Source of the DNA: Paraburkholderia domus | GTDB lineage: Bacteria; Pseudomonadota; Gammaproteobacteria; Burkholderiales; Burkholderiaceae | Direction: 5' to 3' | Assembly (NCBI RefSeq): GCF_905220705.1 | Contig: NZ_CAJNAT010000041.1 | Location: forward strand, 1-54,435 | Length of the DNA stretch: 54,435 bases | Shown: positions 50,487 through 54,435 of the stretch, piece after piece | Layout: each line of letters opens with the position of its first letter | How positions within the stretch are numbered: the stretch's first letter is position 1 | Notes under the pieces: model-generated | Seen by the model: the letters and a program-made list of their open reading frames with translations, nothing else | Told to the model about the DNA's origin: nothing | The model's database searches: none | Made by a program: the position numbers and the translations under genes

Positions 50487-53400
50487 ATGAAAGTAGGTGT
50501 CAAACAGAGCAGCGAGGCGGGTTCCGAAAAATATGGACTACAGAGCGATGAGAATAAATATTCGTCGTCCGATGATGAGATATTGAAATCGAAACCGGAC
50601 GAGCGACCGATCGCGCAACAGTCGTTACTGGAGCGGATCCGGTCGGACGAGGATCTGAAACAGCATGGATCGCAGGGCAGCGAGCGGAAAGCGGAAGTGC
50701 CGGAGGGCAGGGAATCGAAGCCGGCGCCGGACACCCGGGCGACGTTGCAGCCGTCGACGCTTGGGCGTGTGCAGGCTGCAATGGCGCGTCGGGACAGCGC
50801 GACGGATGCGCCAATAAGTGCGATGGCGGCAACCAGGCTGGGCGGGAGAGCAGATATGTCTGCGTTGTCATCAGGGGTGGACATGTCCGGCGCGCCAGCG
50901 ACGTCAACGGGCCCAACGACGTCAACAGCTTCAACAGCTTCAACAGCCCCAACAACCTCAGCTAGCACCACCGCGACGAAACTCCTCGACCGGTACGACG
51001 GCGGCAGCGGCAAGGCGTCGTTGAACTACCAGAATGACCAGCGCACGGCGCAGCAGCTTGCGCAATACGTGAGTCTTTCAATGACGGGCATGCCGCCGGC
51101 GACCATCAGTGACCAGCAGGCAGTCGCGGGACTGTCCGCGCCGCTGGCGCAGATGGATGAACAGCTGCGTGAGACGTACGCCGTGCGCGCACTGAATGTG
51201 TTGCAGCAACCACGGGTGCAGCGGGCCGGGGCACTCGCGGCGCTCACCGCCGAGGCGTCGCAGGAGGTACACAGGATCGGGCAGGACCCGGCGCGCCGTC
51301 TGGCTGCGATCTTCAACACCCCGGTGGGCGCCGAGTATCTGCACGACGGCGGTCGTGCCCAGACGGCTGACTTGCGCAAGCAGTACGAAGCGTTTGTCGC
51401 CCCGGGCGCGGACGATGCCGCGCGCGAAGGCGCACTGAAGAGCGCCGTGAGCATCAGGACGCAGATGCAGAAGGATATCGGGCAGGAGGTGGCCACACAC
51501 AGTACGGGCGAACAGCAGGCATGGGACGCGTCGACGCAACGGGTCAACCAGATTCTGAACCAGGCAGAGCAATACACGGCAAAGAACATCCGTCTGCCGA
51601 AGTATACGGATGACTCGCAATGGAACGACCGTCGTGCCGAGGCGTACGCGCAGACGTATGGCTATCAGTCGATCGGCGAGAAGCTGGTATCGGACGACGG
51701 ACTGTCGCAACAGGAGCGCGACAATCCCGGCTGGTGGCACGGACCGGGTATGACGCGCAGCGCGCAGGAGAAGGCGCGCGACGTGCTGACCTTTCAGCAG
51801 GGCCTGAACGACCCGAACTCCGCCATTTCCAAGCGCGTGCATGCGCTAGAGGCACAGGCGGTGCATGAGCTGACGGCGAACGGCGACAAGGACCACTATC
51901 TGGATCAGGTGGGCAAGCCGAAGCTCTATCAGGATATCGGCGATGGGCTGCCGCAGGCGGACGGGCATTACGTGCGGAATCTGGCGCAGAAGTATCTCGA
52001 TGCGTCGCAGGACGTCGACCACAAGAGCCGGCAGATGATGCGTGAGCACGAGCCGGATACGCTCGACAAGGTGCTCTATGCCGCGGGCAAGGTGCTCAAC
52101 AGCCTGATTCCACTGCCGGGGTTGGACTGGCTGGCCGGGCAGATGCTGGACGTGGCGGTGCCGAATCACGGTGGGCTGAGCTCGGGCGAGGAGGCGGTGC
52201 TGGACACCAGCCTGATGGTCGGTGGACTGCTGATGGGAGGACTGGACAGGCTGCCGATGCTCAAGGGCAAGTTCGGGCTGAACGAGGTGTCGGAGGGGAA
52301 GCTGGGGCAACTCCATCCTGTCGAGCCGGGTGTGCCGCCGTCATTGCCGGAGACGGCGCCGGGGGAGATTGGCAGGGCGTTCGGACTGAAGGTGGGTGAA
52401 GCTGCGCATACGCCGCCGGGGCAGACGGAGAAGGCGCCGTGGGAAACGGAGCCCCAGAAAAAGGAGCCGGGCCCTCCAGCCGGTCAGTCCGGTAGCGGGA
52501 AAGCGGGTAGTCCGACGGATAACAGACTGCCGGTGCCGTCGACATACGAAGAGCCGCGGCCGAAGGGAGAGCTGGACTGGCATAACGGCGTGTTTATGGA
52601 CCCGAAGGGCGGCAGGCATATCGAGAAGGACGGGCACTGGTACAGCGTGAAGTACGACGCGGATAACCGCACGTTGCGTGTGACGCACCCGCAGGACGCG
52701 AGCAAGCCGACGTATCCGGTGCGCACCGGACCCGATGGAACCTACGAGGTGCATAGCGATGTGGGTCTGAAGGGAGGGGCGCCGAAGCGCGCGCCGGAGC
52801 TTACGCCGGAGCAGAAGCAGGAGATGCGCAGGCTGTTCAATGAAGATAAAACGCATCAGGAGGTGGCCGATGAGCTGGGCGTGCCGCTAGGGCAGGTCCG
52901 GCAGTTCGCGCGTGAGGAGACGGCCAGGTGGCGGGTCGACAAAGGTAAGGTTTCGGACGAGAAGAAACAGGATATTCTGGATGGGCTCCGGCGGGGCCTG
53001 AGTGTGGATGATGTGGCGGCCCGGACATTGGTGTCGAGGACCACTGTGCGCAAGGTCGGCGGAGAAGCTGGTGTAGCGTTGCTGCCCATCGACCGCCAGA
53101 TTCGGATACCAATAGAAACAAGGCAGCGGGTTGCCGACTTGCTCAGCGAGGGGCTCTCCGGGAGGGAGGTTGCCAGCCAGTTAGGAATATCACACAAGAC
53201 AGTAACGGCGATCGGCCGTGAGTATCATGTCGTTGTGCCTGCGAGCGCCAGGTTGATTCCCCCGGAGACCAGGCAGGCGGCGATTGAAAAGTTGAGGACC
53301 GGAATAGGGCCAACAGCGGTGGCGCGCGAGCTAGGCATACCGGTGAGAACAGTGGCGAGGATCGCGCACGAGACTGGTGTACTTTCTTCCGGCCCAGATA

Positions 53401-54107
53401 TTTCTCCGGACACGCGCCAGCAGGTCATTGAACGGGTGAGACGCAGGGATCTGCAAAAGGACATCGCAAAGGATCTCGATATTTCAGTTAGGTCGGTTTC
53501 GAGGATTGTCAGCCGGAACAAGCTGGAAGAGATCATGGCCGCGACCTTTGCCGGGGCGGATCCCCAGGAGATAGACGCGCTTTCGTCGAACATGGGAAGG
53601 CGCAGGGCGCGGGCTCCCGATTCCCCGCAACCGGGCACGTCGACCGGCGGGGAAACCGCCCAGCCAGGCCCTGCACCAAAACGTGCACGTCCTGACCCGG
53701 AGGGCGGCGCTGCCGCGACAGAGTCCTCGGACGAACTGATCCCCGCCTACATGGATGAACTCCTCGATGCGCTCGGCCCGGAAGGACTGCCCTTGATGCA
53801 GAACCTCGTGGACGACGTGGGCCTCATCCAGGAACCTGGGCGGGCGCCCCCGGCACCCGTAGGATCGCCCCAGCCGGGCACCTCGACAGGCGGCGACACC
53901 GGGCTGGCCGACCACCCGGCACCCGCCGGCTCTCCCCAGCCGGGCACCTCGACCGGCGGCGAAACTGGCACGACCGGCTACCCGGAACTCGGGGAAGAAG
54001 TATTGCGGCTGCTTTATGCGGACATTAACGTGACGCTAGACCGTGTATCCGATGACGATGTCGAGCGCGTCGTGCGCGCCTGGGAGCACGACAACCAGAA
54101 TCAGTAA
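50487..54107 (+). CDS. Large candidate effector with five helix-turn-helix repeats
   Basis: This 1206-residue protein has no family I recognise as a whole. Residues 1-170 are disordered, Ser/Thr/Ala-rich and signal-free, compatible with type III export. Residues ~175-610 are mostly helical, with a short hydrophobic patch at ~570-590. A Pro/Gly linker leads to a ~50-residue module at 714-764 (YPVR, VHSDVGLKGG) shared with the protein at 10482-11981. Residues 772-1016 are five tandem ~50-residue helix-turn-helix units (VASQLGISHKTV, VARELGIPVRTV, IAKDLDISVRSV). Then come basic GRRRARAP and PKRARPD motifs (1064-1070), three SPQPGTSTGG repeats and an acidic tail. GGAG lies seven bases before the ATG. 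DNA binding and nuclear targeting are inferences. Confidence 0.7.
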   Translation: MKVGVKQSSEAGSEKYGLQSDENKYSSSDDEILKSKPDERPIAQQSLLERIRSDEDLKQHGSQGSERKAEVPEGRESKPAPDTRATLQPSTLGRVQAAMARRDSATDAPISAMAATRLGGRADMSALSSGVDMSGAPATSTGPTTSTASTASTAPTTSASTTATKLLDRYDGGSGKASLNYQNDQRTAQQLAQYVSLSMTGMPPATISDQQAVAGLSAPLAQMDEQLRETYAVRALNVLQQPRVQRAGALAALTAEASQEVHRIGQDPARRLAAIFNTPVGAEYLHDGGRAQTADLRKQYEAFVAPGADDAAREGALKSAVSIRTQMQKDIGQEVATHSTGEQQAWDASTQRVNQILNQAEQYTAKNIRLPKYTDDSQWNDRRAEAYAQTYGYQSIGEKLVSDDGLSQQERDNPGWWHGPGMTRSAQEKARDVLTFQQGLNDPNSAISKRVHALEAQAVHELTANGDKDHYLDQVGKPKLYQDIGDGLPQADGHYVRNLAQKYLDASQDVDHKSRQMMREHEPDTLDKVLYAAGKVLNSLIPLPGLDWLAGQMLDVAVPNHGGLSSGEEAVLDTSLMVGGLLMGGLDRLPMLKGKFGLNEVSEGKLGQLHPVEPGVPPSLPETAPGEIGRAFGLKVGEAAHTPPGQTEKAPWETEPQKKEPGPPAGQSGSGKAGSPTDNRLPVPSTYEEPRPKGELDWHNGVFMDPKGGRHIEKDGHWYSVKYDADNRTLRVTHPQDASKPTYPVRTGPDGTYEVHSDVGLKGGAPKRAPELTPEQKQEMRRLFNEDKTHQEVADELGVPLGQVRQFAREETARWRVDKGKVSDEKKQDILDGLRRGLSVDDVAARTLVSRTTVRKVGGEAGVALLPIDRQIRIPIETRQRVADLLSEGLSGREVASQLGISHKTVTAIGREYHVVVPASARLIPPETRQAAIEKLRTGIGPTAVARELGIPVRTVARIAHETGVLSSGPDISPDTRQQVIERVRRRDLQKDIAKDLDISVRSVSRIVSRNKLEEIMAATFAGADPQEIDALSSNMGRRRARAPDSPQPGTSTGGETAQPGPAPKRARPDPEGGAAATESSDELIPAYMDELLDALGPEGLPLMQNLVDDVGLIQEPGRAPPAPVGSPQPGTSTGGDTGLADHPAPAGSPQPGTSTGGETGTTGYPELGEEVLRLLYADINVTLDRVSDDDVERVVRAWEHDNQNQ
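52626..52778 (+). repeat. Shared effector module (second copy)
   Basis: This region encodes GHWYSVKYDADNRTLRVT onward to VHSDVGLKGG. It aligns end to end with the module at 10932-11093 (minus strand) in the protein beside the secretion operon: about half of ~50 positions match, including YD, YPVR, VH and DVGLKGG. Similar text occurs in large toxin-like proteins of Pseudomonas, by recollection. Confidence 0.75.
52800..53534 (+). repeat. Five tandem helix-turn-helix repeats (coding)
   Basis: Units start near DNA positions 52800, 52950, 53106, 53256 and 53400, each ~50 codons. The consensus is roughly PETRQ, a hydrophobic helix, a small-residue turn (LS or LG), VA-x-ELGI, then RTV-x-RI. This is the resolvase/HTH_23-type pattern. 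Sequence divergence among units is high, so the array is old rather than freshly amplified. Confidence 0.8.
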
Positions 54108-54328
54108 GATAAGGAGCGGTTGTTCTGGGTGGCGGCCGTTCTTCTCCTATTGATGTGATTCGACTGCGCCCGGCCTGCTCGTGAAAGTGCCGGTGCGCAG
54201 TCATTTCCGGCTGGCGCCTAGTTCCACCTGCACAAGCCTGAGCGTGGCCAACGGCCTGCCCGGGCTGCTTTCTTCGCTGAAACACGCACACCAGACCTAC
54301 GCCGATCCGTAGCCGCCAGGATAGAAAA
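54108..54328. other. Gap before the group II intron
   Basis: Between the large effector gene and the intron end I see only a 44-codon open stretch ending ...HAHQTYADP at 54312, with no start signal. It might be a broken fragment of an older mobile element. Confidence 0.35.
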
Positions 54329-54435
54329 GTCGGGTAAGGACGCGACGTTGCCGTCGCGTCCTCCCCTAAGAACCGTACGTGCGAGTTTCCCCGCATACGG
54401 CTCAAGCCTCAATAAGGCTGGCGCATGCCAACCCG
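54329..54435 (-). mobile_element. 3' end of a group II intron (partial, leaves the window)
   Basis: On the minus strand, 54403-54370 is a 34-nt domain V: GAGCCGTA...TACGGTTC with a GGAAAC tetraloop hairpin, the catalytic hallmark of group II introns. It is followed by a domain VI-like hairpin (GGACGCGAC / GTCGCGTCC) and a probable 3' splice end near 54329 (...CCCGAC). Just before domain V, a TGA (54411-54409) closes a frame ending RVGMRQPY, probably the end of the intron-encoded reverse transcriptase lying to the right. Strong structural match; the exact boundary is estimated. Confidence 0.85.

Overview
The window looks like a Burkholderiales beta-proteobacterium, most likely Paraburkholderia or a close relative. 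It is GC-rich, gene-dense and carries a plant-type (Hrp2-like) type III secretion locus with HrpB1, HrpB2, HrpB4, HrpB5 and HrpB7 homologues, an acs-DUF485-ActP acetate module, many LysR regulators and the repeated intergenic hairpin element typical of this group. All identifications come from reading the sequence; no database search was run.

Positions 1-10406 hold thirteen collinear, mostly overlapping genes for the secretion machine: HrpB1, SctI, SctJ, SctK, SctL, SctQ, SctR, SctS, SctT, SctU, SctV, SctN, SctO. The secretin, SctD, needle/pilus, translocon and regulators are not in the window. SctU ends just before its usual autocleavage (NPTH) domain, and SctQ has a good internal start for a short SctQ-C product. 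Beyond the apparatus, on the minus strand, lie three likely secreted proteins or remnants: a modular Ser/Pro-rich protein (10482-11981), a DUF1521 autocleavage protein with a GDPH site and Cys/Asn-rich 14-residue repeats (12452-13549), and a possible ADP-ribosyltransferase remnant (13800-14294). A large protein at 50487-54107 shares a ~50-residue module with the first of these and adds five tandem helix-turn-helix repeats, a nuclear-localisation-like motif and an acidic tail. It is the strongest candidate here for an undescribed effector.

Positions 14567-19240 are core genome: acetyl-CoA synthetase, a DUF485 protein, a large ActP-like symporter and tRNA-Ser(GGA). The tRNA is followed by a small accessory island (19300-23130). 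It holds an orphan membrane protein, a P4/C4-phage-like antisense-RNA immunity locus with Icd-like reading frame, two small phage-type genes, and a frameshifted toxin-like gene with an intact DUF4279 neighbour that may be its immunity gene.

Positions 23134-50058 are mostly chromosomal housekeeping and metabolism: a chemoreceptor, a flavin-nucleotide-binding protein, MFS and DMT exporters, LysR regulators, an R. etli-type asparaginase, CheV behind a sigma-28-like promoter, a DUF4142 protein, a TPR/glycosyltransferase-like protein, an aldo/keto reductase, a CNBD-like lipoprotein, two SDRs, an SSB-like protein, a LysR / acyl-CoA dehydrogenase / CoA-transferase / MHS-transporter cluster, and a tandem-domain Asp/Glu racemase. 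Two gene-free gaps (31456-32060 and 42338-43025) hold copies of one repeat element with ~200-bp inverted arms. The right edge (54329-54435, minus strand) is the 3' end of a group II intron with a recognisable 34-nt domain V.
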